The translations under genes were made by a program, and so were the position numbers. Below are positions 23,900-34,930 of a stretch of DNA of 64,000 nt, in pieces; within the stretch, counting starts at the first letter, position 1; each line of letters starts with the position of its first letter. A model generated the notes under the pieces. That model saw only the letters and a program-made list of their open reading frames with translations. It was not told where the DNA came from and did no database searches. This DNA is from Phytophthora quininea (Eukaryota > Oomycota > Peronosporomycetes > Peronosporales > Peronosporaceae): positions 1 through 64,000 of the forward strand of contig JAAVTG010000038.1 of NCBI GenBank assembly GCA_011947345.1. The letters are read 5' to 3'.

Positions 23900-24366
23900 A
23901 GAAGATCAAAACGTGTGGCAGTCGTGCTTTCTATCTGTCAAGGATTGGTATGCTTTGACCCAAGGTTTTTAAAAACGAACCACGATCAATACAGGGATGG
24001 AGGGCAACAGGCTTCTTGAACGGATTTTGCCGTACTATACGAACTGTGGATGACCTACGCTTAACGTACGTTTATCATCCTTTATCCAGGAAATCAACTT
24101 TCATGGTGTACCTTATCTGTCCTATCGAGCGGATCATATTTTACATTGTTGAAAGCATTTACTTACTGTGGCGTGTGATCATGGCCTATAACTTAAAAGA
24201 ATAAAACAGCAATAGGAGCCAGGAAGTTCTGTATATTTATCTTTTTCAAGTATCTCTACAGCTCGAACAAGACGCTAACACTTGTTCGACGGACTCAAAC
24301 AACTGCAAAAGAATATGAACTCGCTCAGACTGACCAGTTATGCGTCCTGCATGACGGTGTCAAACC
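23900..24366. other. Intergenic, no supported gene
   Basis: The stretch lies between the effector pseudogene and the 3' end of the reductase. A 62-aa frame (24016-24204) with two hydrophobic segments occurs here and also in the right arm, but nothing supports it as a gene. AT content is higher than in the flanking genes. Confidence 0.4.
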
Positions 24367-25348
24367 TTAGAGGTGGCGCGCACGCAGCAGAGCGAACTGG
24401 TCCAACTTGGGCGCAGTCGGCACAAACTGCACGATGGCGTCGATTCGAGTCTTCACCTCGGGCGTGATCTTGCTCATGGCATCCAGCGCCTTGAGATTGT
24501 CTTCGAGCTGGCAAGGACGGCTAGCACCGACCATCACCATCGACACGTTCTCATTCGAGACAGCCCATGCGATCGACATCTGCGCGAGCGAGCAGCCCAA
24601 CTCCTCTGCAATTGGTTTCAACTTGTCGGCCATCGCCACTCGCTCTTCAAAGCCTTCCGAGAGAGGCCCTTGCTCGAACAGACCTTGCGTGAAGCGAGAG
24701 CCGTCGGGGGTACCGGAGCTTGTACTTCTTGTACAAGTCCAGGAACTCATACTCCACCTTGTCCCGCACGAAAAGGTTGTACTGGGACTGCTCCACGACA
24801 GGCCGCACAAGACCTAGGCGGTCTGCGATTTCGCACGCCTCGATGATGTCGGCAGCCAGCCACTCGCTAGTTCCCCAGTAGAAGGCCCAGCCTTGCTCGT
24901 TCACGAAGTTCATGGCGCGCACAGTCTCCTCGATCGGTGTGTGCGGGTCTTGGCGGTGACAGTAGAGCACATCCACATAGTCGAGCTGCAAGCGCTTGAG
25001 CGACGCCTTCGCGCCTTCAATGATGTGCTTGCGACTCAGTCCCTGGTCGTTCGGGCCGTTCTCCATGGACCCCTTGGAGCCATTGAAGAGCTTGGTGGTG
25101 ATCACGAGATCCTCTCGGGTCCAGACGCCGTTGGCGATACCCTTCTGGATGGCGCCGCCCATGTTTTCTTCGGCTTGGCTCATTCCGTAGGACTCGGCGT
25201 TGTCAAAGAAGTTGACACCGTTCTGGTGCGCGATTGCCATCATGGCGAACCACGCGTCAACGATGTATTTCTCCTCACCTCCCATCCAGGACCGGAGCGA
25301 GAGCTTGGACACGAGCAGACCGGTGTTGCCGAGGAAGCGGTAGGTCAT
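24367..25348 (-). pseudogene. Aldo/keto reductase (Kv-beta-like) pseudogene, left copy
   Basis: The ATG at 25348 (MTYRFLGNTGLL) starts an NADPH-dependent aldo/keto reductase of the Kv-beta-like type. The catalytic tetrad is visible as Asp49 and Tyr54 (FFDNAESYG), Lys86 (TTKLF) and His131 (YCHRQD). After about residue 215 (LYKKYKL) the family segment that closes the barrel is missing and the frame changes near 24720. The remaining C-terminus, with the cofactor-binding VMVGASRP, is read in another frame to 24367. The deletion plus frameshift is shared by the right copy, so both are non-functional as annotated. The promoter side lies in the unique spacer. Confidence 0.88.
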
Positions 25349-25740
25349 CTTGGTCGGAGTGGACGACACGTTGGTAGTTGCTTGGTGGTACTTGTAGCGA
25401 ATTTGGAAATGGCATTTGCAATTGAGGTCGCTCGAGTGACGGCAGCTCTCTTCATCAATAACCAAGTTGGAAATCATGCAAAATCCCCGTCAACAAGGAG
25501 TTAATGGAGGAAATGAAGCGGCATATTCGTCGTATTTACTTGATCCACACGCTGTTGATTCACAGTCAATGCACACACGGTTCCTTGCCGCATCATCAGA
25601 TGATCACGCGGCAATACCTCCATCTGGAACAGTTCATTGCACCATCCCATCCTGTTGAAAAGCATTCATTTCTGCGCATGGACACGAAAGGCGCTACGCT
25701 TAATAAACATGACTGCGCCAGCAATCAATTGTCCCACTAC

Positions 25741-27108
25741 TCAGACCCTTACAAAGTTGCCACCACTGCCAGCTCGACGGGTTTCTTGAATGACCAAGTT
25801 CTGCAACATTTGATGATCCCTTAGAATTTTGGCACTCAGTGTACTGAGAATGTAATCTCTCGTGTGGATGATGTTTTGTGGTGTCAATGCGGTTCCCAAA
25901 CTCTCGGCGAAAAATCGGCAGCACGTGTGGACAACTGCAGCATTGGCAGGATCAGTCTTCGAGCGAGAGATGATGATCCAGCAGTGGTCTTGAAATCGCA
26001 AGTTAGTGCTTGACAATTTTAGCGTATTCGACTTAATCATCACCACCCGATCCGGCTCCTCGTATTTACGCATGAACTGCAAGCCATCGATTTGGAGCAC
26101 ACCCGACGGGACTTGCAAGGCGACCAGGTAGTTTTTATCCAGCGAGTTGGGCTTTCTTCTGTGAATCTAGTAAGAAAAAGACAAATACTATCAGTTTCGT
26201 TCCAGCCAATCCAGAAATGTAGCAGTTGTGATGACGTACAAACCGATAAATCCGTTCAGGGTCTTGGCCCTTGCTAGTAAGGTCCATGACATTGAGGTCC
26301 TTCCACAACACATCAGCCGCCACTCGCAGTGGACACGACACGGGCGTCGTCGTGACCACTTCGATGCAGTTTCCCGACTCGTCCGTCCGCTTGACGCGCG
26401 TATTGCATGAAATTGTAGCTGGTAGATCCGGTGGAAAGACAGAGTCCGAGGCGATGTACAACCTCTCGACACTCTTCTCCAATTGGGAGATGATCGTCAT
26501 GGTCTCGTCCTCCACCGACATCTCCAGCGTCTTCTTACTGGTCTCGTCCTCGTCTTCAAACACATACTTCTTACCCTGCAGTAATATATAATAATAATAA
26601 ATAAATCCCAACATTGAAAAACCCAATAAAACCCAACCACCCACATAGAGCAGACTGCGTCTCTGCACGAGGTGCCGGAAGGCCCCGTTGACCTTCTGCT
26701 GGTTCTGCCACACTTCCTTGAGCTTCCTGTTCTTCCTCTCGGCCTTCTGCCTCCGGTGGAACTCCTTCACAGCCCGCTTGAACCAGAGCTGGCTGTCGTC
26801 TCCATCCATGTGGGTCTTTTCAGCCTTCCGTCGCTCCCGACACTGCTTCAGTAGTCCCACTTGCAGTTCTAGCGCCAACGCTTCCTCTCGCAGCGCTTGC
26901 AGCTCCGCCTTCTTCCGTCGTTGCAATTGGCCAGTGTAACATAAAGTCTTCTGGGTTTTACTGGATTGGGCTGAGGTTCTCGTCGTCAACCCACTGGAAC
27001 GCGTGAGCTTTTACCCTTGGGCGCCTTCTTGTCGTCAACACACTCGTCCAGGAACGCCAACACTTCCTCCAGCAGCTCGTCGGTGTCGTCGCCGCCCAAG
27101 AAGCTCAT
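25741..27108 (-). pseudogene. M96-like bZIP/START-like gene C
   Basis: The ATG at 27108 (MSFLGGDDTDELLEEVLAFL) gives the family N-terminus. A stop is met near 27000 and the basic/coiled-coil region (LQRRKKAELQALREEALAL) is in a neighbouring frame, so one frameshift is present. Introns are inferred at 26644-26576 (GTGGGT...CTGCAG) and about 26243-26167 (GTACGT...ACTAG). The last exon carries QFMRKYEEPDRVVMIK and the segment HCWIIISRS, both typical of the family's START-like half. Apart from the one frameshift it is full length, so a sequencing error cannot be excluded. Confidence 0.75.
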
Positions 27109-27169
27109 TTGCACCTGAAAAACGCGGAGAATGGTTTTACAGTATCCTAAATCTATGCTCTATGCTCTT

Positions 27170-27470
27170 AATCTGGAACTGTGTAAAACAGATTGCTGCT
27201 CTGGAACGGGACATCGCTGGTGCCGTAGTTGGTGGCCCGTGCGCATCGATAGATGTGGTGGTGGAATGGCTCGTATGGACTGGAGCTCTGATTGACACTG
27301 GAGATACTAGTAGGCGAACTGCGTTTCATAGCGCTGTCTGGAATTGTCATTTCGGCGTTCCTGGAGTGGTTGATGAGCCACGGAGCTCGGATTGATGACG
27401 AGGGTGAATATGGCGGGACAGCTTTGCACTACGTTTCTGAAAAGGGACACGTTTGTGTGTTGTCTTAAGA
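27170..27470 (+). pseudogene. Ankyrin-repeat fragment
   Basis: Two degenerate ankyrin units can be read with a frame change between them. The first reads VVEWLVWTGALIDTGDTSRR and continues TAFHSAVW. The second reads GARIDDEGEYGGTALHYVSE, followed by GHVCVLS and a stop. The GxTALHxA pattern is characteristic. No start, no further repeats and no intact frame remain, so it is a relic. Confidence 0.6.
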
Positions 27471-27748
27471 ATGGCGGCGCGCTGACTAATTCGACGCACA
27501 GATTGTACGGTGGAGGGTGCCAATTTGTTCCAAGTTCGGGTGTTGGCACGAACGAGGTTACTTCGTTCGCGGGACTGAATGCGCCACGAGCATTGAAACC
27601 CTTGAGCTCCAACTTCACGTTTGTACTCGAATCAAAATCATCCGTTCACTTGAAAGCCTGCCGCGTAATCTCGTGTTGACGGGGCAAGGCACGTTTTGGT
27701 TTTTCAACGGACCGAACCACTTCATATTGCCCCGGTATCGAACACAGC

Positions 27749-28261
27749 ATGGATGACTTACTGGACGACCCAACTTAGGAGGCTCTTGCTTTCGTTGAAA
27801 CATTTGATGACGATGAAGAACATTCAAACGATGAAACAAGAACCACCAGCACGTATCAAAGGAATAACAGTCGGCTGGCAGCGTTTTACAACGCGCCATC
27901 TAGCTTCATGGACACGCCTCGGTCTTCCCCAACCAAACACAAATATCAACGAGGGTACTCAACATTTCTACTGGAGCGAAGGAAAAAGGAAATCCAAACT
28001 CTGCAAACCCAAGTGGCTGAACTGGAAGAGTGGCTGATGTACCTGCAGGGCAGGGCCACAGGACCGTGTGATGATACAAAAGGAAAGAAGCACCCTCACT
28101 GTGACAAACTGCGCCTATCTGCTGCAAAGGCATTGGACGAGTTTCAGAAGAGGAGAAGGGTGGAGGCAGTCAACAGCAGATTGAAGACTGTTCTGGCGAA
28201 TCAAATCCAACTTGAAGAAAGAGTGTTTGCAATTCTTCAGCAGAATTCGGCGCTAGCCTAG
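27749..28261 (+). pseudogene. M96-like gene D, truncated
   Basis: The ATG at 27749 starts the family N-terminus (MDDLLDD, then EALAFVETFDDDEE), but codon 10 is TAG (27776-27778). The frame is then open through the basic/coiled-coil region (GYSTFLLERRKKEIQTLQTQ) to 28261, where it ends just where other members have intron 1. The START-like exons are absent downstream. It is a truncated pseudogene with one nonsense codon. Confidence 0.75.
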
Positions 28262-28766
28262 AGGTCAATGCTGTTGTTTCAATAACGATTTCGCGTGTAG
28301 TTGACGATGCAAAATGGAAAGTGATCATGTTAGTTAAGACTTCCTGCTGCTCGCTAGCCTATGAGCTATTCTAGAACACTCAAAGCCTCACCACACAAAT
28401 CCTCTGCTGTGCGAGTTGCTGCTGTCCTGTCCGTGCAGATTGTAGCAAATCGTCTTCTAGAACTTCGACAGTTTCTTTCTTTACACGGGCTCTCCCTGCT
28501 AACTGGGTGTGCGCAGGTAGAGCCGAACACTAACGTGAGACTCTCACGCTGTCCAAGTTGTAGAATACTCCGAGTTGGTTGACAGAACGTCTATCCAACC
28601 AAAGGTAAACCGTGAGACATGGTCTCTCAAGGATGACGCCCTGCGTGAGGTTGCTCAGCGCGAGCAATCGGCCATCTGTGAGTCATAATTGACTGCTCCG
28701 CATAATCCTCCTCTGCCGAAGTGCCAGCCAATACCTTCATTTGTGAATTTGGTGACCCTCATCAGG
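28262..28766. other. Intergenic, no supported gene
   Basis: Only short frames are present. The right end is presumably the upstream region of gene E. No promoter motif was identified with confidence. Confidence 0.35.
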
Positions 28767-30176
28767 ATGAACTTTCTGGACGGAGATGACGTGCTGACGA
28801 TGTCGGCGGCAATAAATCTCATCGACACTGTTGAAATCGGCGAAAGTGGTCTGGTGGAGAATGTCACGAACAGCTCGGCGCTCCCCAATACGGAAGATGA
28901 CAGCTCGTCGTCGTCTTCCAGTCCGAAGCCAAATGCTCCTCCGGTGCGTCGCAAACGCAAGGTCAAACAGGGCTACTCCACAACACAGGCGCGCCTCAAA
29001 AGGGAAGAGTTGAGGGACTTACGGCGCCAGGTCGAAGGACTCGAGGAGTGGCTGCGGCATGTGAAAGACACGAATCGCAGCGTGGAAGAACTTTCCCGAA
29101 ATCCTGGAAACACCTACTTCGTCCCACAGCGATGGGGAATCAGAGCAATGAAAGAGTTTCAGAGGCTACAAGACGCAACCCACACGAACACACAATTGAA
29201 GCACGCCCTGAGGACGCAAAAGAAGCTGAACGCAGCGATTCTTGCGATCCTCCGTCGCAGGAATACACTCTCGGTAGGCTGTTTTGGCATCGCCATCCTT
29301 ACATTACTGAGGACTAAACCGTTCTTATGGAAACATTGGGAACATGTTCCAGGGCATCGATTTTGTGTTCAACAACCCCACCAGAGACACCCAGGCCAAC
29401 CTTTACCTCGATGACACGTCTGTCTTCATGGAGCAGCTCTCCAGTCGAGTCTTGCAGCTGTACCACGACTGCGCGGCCGTCTTCCCAAAAGAACGAATGC
29501 CGACCTTCGGCTGCAGAATGGAGCCCACCGTCGACATGTACCGAGGTCGGATGATGGAGATCGTGGCGAGAGCTCCGGTCAACTATCCCATGAAGCAAGC
29601 CAGCAATATTCTGTGGGAGGAGTTGAGCACACTACGAACGTACCCGGACAAGTCTTACCGCTACGTGCGTGTTGTCATTGTTGTCATTGTTGTTGTTGTT
29701 GGTTGCTGAGGTTTTCAATCCTGACTCCTTGTGTTCCCTTGCCGTGACTGGTCTAGATGACTGCGAAAGGAGCCGACGCCATGGCCAAGGGGTTCGACAT
29801 GACGCTGCGAAGCCGATTCGGCACCACCGCCGTCAACGGACTGTAGTACATGCAGCGGTTCGAGGAAGCCGAGCGTGTGGTGCAAGTGCGAGCGTACAAG
29901 TTGCTGCTACCGACCGAGGGGCTGCATCTGCGAGGCCACGCGTGGACGATCGTCTCGCAGTCCGAGACGGACCCAATCCATCAGAGCGACGTGCAGTTCT
30001 ACTTGCAGTTGTTTGTGGAGACCCAGGAGGGGTTTTCGGCTCGAGAGAAGGACGTCAAGTATATTGAAGAGATCGGGCTGGATGCCTGGAGCTCCAAGAT
30101 GAGAACGTACTCGGTGTGGCTGCAAGACATGATGGTCGAGAAGGGACAAGGCAATTCAGTCCCAACGGTAGTATGA
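28767..30176 (+). pseudogene. M96-like bZIP/START-like gene E
   Basis: The ATG at 28767 (MNFLDGDDVLTMSAAINLID) starts exon 1, with basic region and coiled coil (GYSTTQARLKREELRDLRRQ). Intron 1 is about 29275-29352 (GTAGGC...TTCCAG). Exon 2 (QGIDFVFNNPTRDTQANLYL) runs to 29664. Intron 2 is 29665-29756 (GTGCGT...TCTAG). Exon 3 would run to 30176 but contains TAG at 29844-29846, where gene G has CAG. Exons 2-3 and intron 2 are almost identical to gene G while exon 1 is clearly diverged. Confidence 0.85.
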
Positions 30177-30820
30177 AATCGACCGCTATTCCCACTACTT
30201 ATCGATCTTCAGAAACACATTGACATGGTAGAATATAATTTGATTACCTAGTTATGTAAATTTCTCGTAATTGGCTCAACTGTGAGGAAGCACATCGAGG
30301 TCTGCAAGCGACTCATTCACGAGGGATCCAGACGTGGTTGTTTTCGGATAATAGTACGTCATATACAGCAGGCTCAGTAAATTCCAACCAATGTAAGGCT
30401 TGAACGAGTTCCGACTTGTGGATCCGGATATCTGGTGAGTGGTCATTCATAAATTGGCATTGGGTCTTGAGCGCCAGGTATCACGGAATACAACCGCTGT
30501 ATGGACTTGCCATAATAGCAATAATATTTTCTATGGATATCTCCGTGATCTCCTGGCATCATGCTGTTGAAGCACTCCACCACGGGGATCTGGTGACGTC
30601 AGCGCAGCGGCTAGGATGACTCGGGCTTGAGGTCCCCGACGCGGTGGACACGAGCGGCACGTGGGGCACGTTCTTTAGACTCGTATGATTGGAGCTTACA
30701 GATACCGCGATGGTGACTGGTAGGATGCTAGCAGGTAGTTGTCATCGTCAATCTAAGCTCACTTCGGCATTTGCCTCCAAGCACGCAGTAGCCTATCAAC
30801 AAATATGACTCCCTATATTC
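30177..30820. other. Intergenic, no supported gene
   Basis: No reading frame of coding character and no repeat pair was recognised. Confidence 0.35.
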
Positions 30821-31571
30821 CCCCTCCATTAAAATATACGCTTTATAAGAATAATTGTCGTTTCCCGAATGACCACTCCATACAGCCCTGTTTAATATTC
30901 TCCCCTCCCCCTCTAGAGGACTATAGGCATAAAAATTCCTCGATATCCTAATAGAGGGGTGCTTAACTATGGGATCTAAGCAATAGTTGAGGAGACATGT
31001 GGTTGTTTTCGACTCAGCTCTTCGCGGTATCCGCGCCGGAGAACACGGATACCGCGTACTGCGTCTACTGGAAGCCGTTTGTCACTCCACTGAGCAATGA
31101 ACTTACTAATAAACGTGCTAATATACTGGAGATCCTTCTTGATATCTGCTGTTGTGAGCTGTCCCAACATTGAGCGCCAGTCCCCTACGATTTCGTCTTC
31201 TGCAAGCTCGTCGGGAACTACCCAATCGCATGGATGATGCTTAAGAAGGCCTGCGTGCTTCCAGGGGTGGCGAACAGGGAGCTGGGCATCTTATTCCAGC
31301 GCCACACTATTGTTTGGTGGATAGGAACATTGTAGATCTTGCCAGCAGTGATGAAATCCATTTTGGGTCAGAGTAGGACGTAGCGTTTGGCGCTGGTCTT
31401 CAGATAACGAGGTTGGGGATGCTGCCGACGGTCGGCCCGAGTCTTTCAGCACGGATTGTACTAATCATATGGTACAGTCTTTGGTAGTACCAGCCATTTG
31501 GTACCCCTCCTATAAGAATGCCCCCTTTATAAGACTAAATACCCCTGACCGACGAAATTCTTATAGAGGGG
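30821..31571. repeat. Foldback-rich stretch, possible non-autonomous DNA element
   Basis: Three copies of a CCCCTC-type end motif occur. CCCCTCC followed by TTTATAAGAAT is at 30821-30854. A hairpin CCCCTCTA...TAGAGGGG is at 30907-30959. A hairpin CCCCTCCTATAAGAAT...ATTCTTATAGAGGGG is at 31504-31571. The outermost copies are in inverted orientation, so the interval could be one element with inner foldbacks, or several small foldbacks. A 64-aa minus-strand frame (31170-30976) is unrecognised. Confidence 0.5.
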
Positions 31572-32867
31572 TTTGTCGGTAGTCTCCTTTGTGGTGTTGA
31601 AAGGTCACTATGTGCGTTAGCCTAACTAACTTATAAAATCTGACATCGCTGGAGGCTGTGCCTTATGCTCTTCGAGGCCCTAACACTTAGACTTGATGGT
31701 GTTTTCTTCCTTTTATGGAGCTTCTGATCGAGTTGACTATGCAGTTCGCTTGGTAGTCTGCTGCTATATCCAATCTCTTTATGTTCGGCATACTCCAACA
31801 GTGAATCCGCCGCGGCATTTTCTGTCGTTCGACCTTGTATCCATTTGGCTGAATTTTGTTGAATTAGCAGTTTGATTGCACTGCTGACGAACGCTTGCGG
31901 TAGCGCCGGACAAAGCTATCTGGGAAGGAAGAGTTGCGTACATGTTAGACTATGGTAGTTTGATGGTGATCATCGAAGAGCTTCCTTGAGTGCCACGAAG
32001 CTCTTCCCACTTTTGGTTTCACCAAATACCCGTAAGACGCACCTTCCTGGGAGCACAGCTACCTTCCCTCGTCAAGTGTTCTTCCCTACTTTGGCAGCCG
32101 CCATGAAAGCCACCACCATGGAAGCTGACTGCCGCCACTGCTTGACGGACTCCGCTTCCATCGCTCAGCTCGCCATTTGCTCGCTCATGCCCAAGTCCAA
32201 GCTCCGACAGCGCAATGCACGACGTGTGTATCTGGCGACGAAGACCGCCAAGGGCCATGCTACCAGAGGCCCCTCGAGCCCGTGCTTGAGGCGGGACCTT
32301 ATGTGTCAAAGCCCTGTGGCTTCCACATTGTCGTGTGCAGCTTTGCGATCAAGTGACCCCTCTCAACCTCCAAGGCAGACCAAAATCAAGCACAAGCGTC
32401 TACGCGACGGCGTGCCAGCTGTAGAAACAGTTAACTTATGGTACAGCCGTCATGACGAAGGCTTTTCCTCCGGCGTGGCGCCTTGAAAACTATAAGTGTC
32501 CTGTGTGTGCCTGCGGGTGGCATCAGGATAGCCAATGGCCACCGGCATTAACCTGCTGATGCTGTAGGAAGGAGTAGCTACTAGGACATCCCGGATAGCG
32601 GGGGTAAAGGGGTTAACTGTCCGCTAATCTTCAGCATCGCGTCTTAGTAAGTATCACTCAATTTGACTGAGTTCCGGCCTCGATCCCCGGATTCTATCTC
32701 TCAGGGGTCCGGAGTCCATTTCGACATCGACGAGCTCACTTGATCTCCGCAACCACCCGTCGGTGTTAATGACTCGACTCCAGTCATCATACGCTGGCTT
32801 CGCCATCTTTCAAGCACCACTGGTTTTTCTTTTGTTAGCTCCTCCATTAGCACCACTTGTTCCGGTA
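31572..32867. other. Spacer end, no recognised gene
   Basis: A plus-strand frame at 31986-32486 lacks an early ATG, and no domain was seen in it or in the neighbouring frames. The right end is the inner breakpoint of the inverted duplication. Confidence 0.35.
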
Positions 32868-33268
32868 TCAACTTCTTTGACAACGCCGAGTCCTACGGAA
32901 TGAGCCAAGCCGAAGAAAACATGGGCGGCGCCATCCAGAAGGGTATCGCCAACGGCGTCTGGACCCGAGAGGATCTCGTGATCACCACCAAGCTCTTCAA
33001 TGGCTCCAAGGGGTCCATGGAGAACGGCCCGAACGACCAGGGACTGAGTCGCAAGCACATCATTGAAGACGCGAAGGCGTCGCTCAAGCGCTTGCAGCTC
33101 GACTATGTGGATGTGCTCTACTGTCACCGCCAAGACCCGCACACACCGATCGAGGAGACTGTGCGCGCCATGAACTTCGTGAACGAGCAAGGCTGGGCCT
33201 TCTACTGGGGAACTAGCGAGTGGCTGGCTGCCGACATCATCGAGGCGTGCGAAATCGCAGACCGCCTA

Positions 33269-34129
33269 TGTGACGGAATTGCCGTCAGCGACAACATGTT
33301 GCAGACGGCAACTCCGTCAATACATTTTGAGACTATCCAGATTATGCTGGATAGCTGGCTATCTTTATGGTAGTAAACATACATACATACATACATACAT
33401 ACATACATACATACATACATACATACATACATACATACATACATACATACATACATACATACATACATACATACATACATACATACATACATACATACAT
33501 ACATACATACATACATACATACATACATACATACATACATACATACATACATACATACATACATACATACATACATACATACATACATACATACATACAT
33601 ACATACATACATACATACATACATACATACATACATACATACATACATACATACATACATACATACATACATACATACATAAAGCGTTCCTATTGATCGA
33701 GGGCTTCAAGTTCAAGATTACACCTTCTAGGTGTCTCAAGAACGTCCCATAATCTTTACTCTGATTGGCTCTTAAATTCTACGGATTTGAAAGAATCCAG
33801 TTATTGATGGATTCTTGATTATGGGACGCATCAAGAAGATTCAAGATTCGAGCTACGTTTCCAATTAGGAGCTGTTCATTGGTAGATCTAGGATTTCATA
33901 TGGACTTAGAGAATTGATAGGCTTTATGATGGAAACTGGATTTCCCTTTGCGTTTCTCCAACGCGCGCTAGCACGATAAACGTGCCTGATCAATCTCATT
34001 TCTCAATTTACTCTCCAAGTGCCAAGGCTCCTCCCTTCGACAACTGCTCCGCCCGCAGCAACACCGCTGCCAGCACCAACTCTCCGTCGCCGTCTCGCTC
34101 AACGCTCCTCGCCCGCACAAGTTGTTACA
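33269..34129 (+). repeat. Gypsy-2 5' LTR
   Basis: 861 bp. The first 110 bases contain two foldbacks, TGACGGAATTGCCGTC against GACGGCAACTCCGTCA and TATCCAG against CTGGATA. The CATA tract follows, then a unique 3' part in which CCCATAATC and GATTATGGG face each other. Confidence 0.93.
33378..33681 (+). repeat. (CATA)76 microsatellite in 5' LTR
   Basis: 304 bases of uninterrupted tetranucleotide repeat. The long Tyr-Ile-His-Thr and Met-Tyr-Val-Cys frames across it are artefacts of the repeat. Confidence 0.97.
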
Positions 34130-34493
34130 TAGTAGCACTTGTCGCGTCAAGCTTCGGTTCAAGTACAAGAGCTCAAGTCGGGGTGCTCGTGGCCACATAG
34201 TGGGAAGCGAGTCATCCTGTGGTTGTTTGCGTGAGCCACGTAGTGGGGATCGCTAGATCACAAAGGGTATTGGCTTTAGCACGAACTTTAACGTTCTGTG
34301 GCTAGTTGGTGTGGTTGCACGCTAGTGTGGTTGACACATTTGGAACTCCTTTCTGTCGGACGGTAAACGGGCTTAACGCTTCGGCTAGACCCACCGCAGG
34401 AACACACGGAGTGTAAATTCAATTTAGATACCCGCTTGGTTGTGCTTGATCTACATCCATTGCTACTGTATCTGTTTCAGTCTGCTCCCTTGC

Positions 34494-34853
34494 ATGGGTA
34501 AGCGAAAGAATCGCGAGCCTGACACGCCGTTCACAAAGACCACCGAGTTACTGACCGACAGTCACGAGCAACTTGATAAGCTCCGGACGGACTTGTGGTT
34601 AACTACGGTGAAGCAACTTAAGCTAGTCCAACTTGTCCGGAACCAAATCACGGATTGTAAGGACGCAGCTGCCCGAAACGTATTACACGACACTTCGGAA
34701 CTGCTAAAACATCGTGTCCAGCAGACCCAGTCAATTCTGGAAGGAACTTTTGATCACTCTATCGCGCTGTACAAGAAAACCAAGGAAGCCAAGAAAAAAA
34801 GGTTTAAAACAGTCGAAAAGTCCAAGAAGCGTAGAGTCGTAAAGAAGAATTGA
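34494..34853 (+). CDS. Small basic ORF of gypsy-2, upstream of gag
   Basis: An intact 119-aa frame starts at ATG 34494 (MGKRKNREPDTPF). The middle is helical with Leu/Gln/Val repeats and the last 30 residues are very Lys/Arg-rich (KEAKKKRFKTVEKSKKRR), like a nuclear localisation or nucleic-acid-binding tail. It lies between the 5' LTR and gag and ends 77 bases before the gag ATG. I do not recognise the family. It is one of the few unbroken frames of the element. It could be an accessory protein, or only the leader region read by chance. Confidence 0.55.
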   Translation: MGKRKNREPDTPFTKTTELLTDSHEQLDKLRTDLWLTTVKQLKLVQLVRNQITDCKDAAARNVLHDTSELLKHRVQQTQSILEGTFDHSIALYKKTKEAKKKRFKTVEKSKKRRVVKKN

Positions 34854-34930
34854 CTTAGTTCTTTTTCTTAATTACCTCAATTTAGGGGTTTCGGTAGAAG
34901 TTATAAAGAGTGCTGAGAAGTCCAGCTATC

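Larger units (their letters stand above)
14304..25215. repeat. Left arm of inverted duplication
   Basis: The arm matches 32868-47735 in reverse complement at about 99% identity, judged by eye from the shared genes. At the outer edge CCCCATCAACATTTG is shared (14304 pairs with 47735). At the inner edge the match stops inside the reductase gene (25215 pairs with 32868). Without the gypsy element and one copy of its target repeat (5540 bases), the arm is about 5.37 kb. Gene order is A, B, SINE, RxLR pseudogene, aldo/keto reductase. Confidence 0.93.

Noticed and set aside
24016..24204. Small membrane protein, 62 aa
   Set aside because: It is duplicated with the arm, has no family resemblance, and lies in AT-rich flank where such frames arise by chance.
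24893..25504. 203-aa plus-strand frame opposite the aldo/keto reductase
   Set aside because: Antisense shadow of the reductase; the motifs and family match are on the minus strand.
33342..33752. Long Tyr-Ile-His-Thr and Met-Tyr-Val-Cys repeat proteins on both strands
   Set aside because: They are translations of the CATA microsatellite in the gypsy-2 LTR and have no independent coding support. The same applies at 39530-40051.
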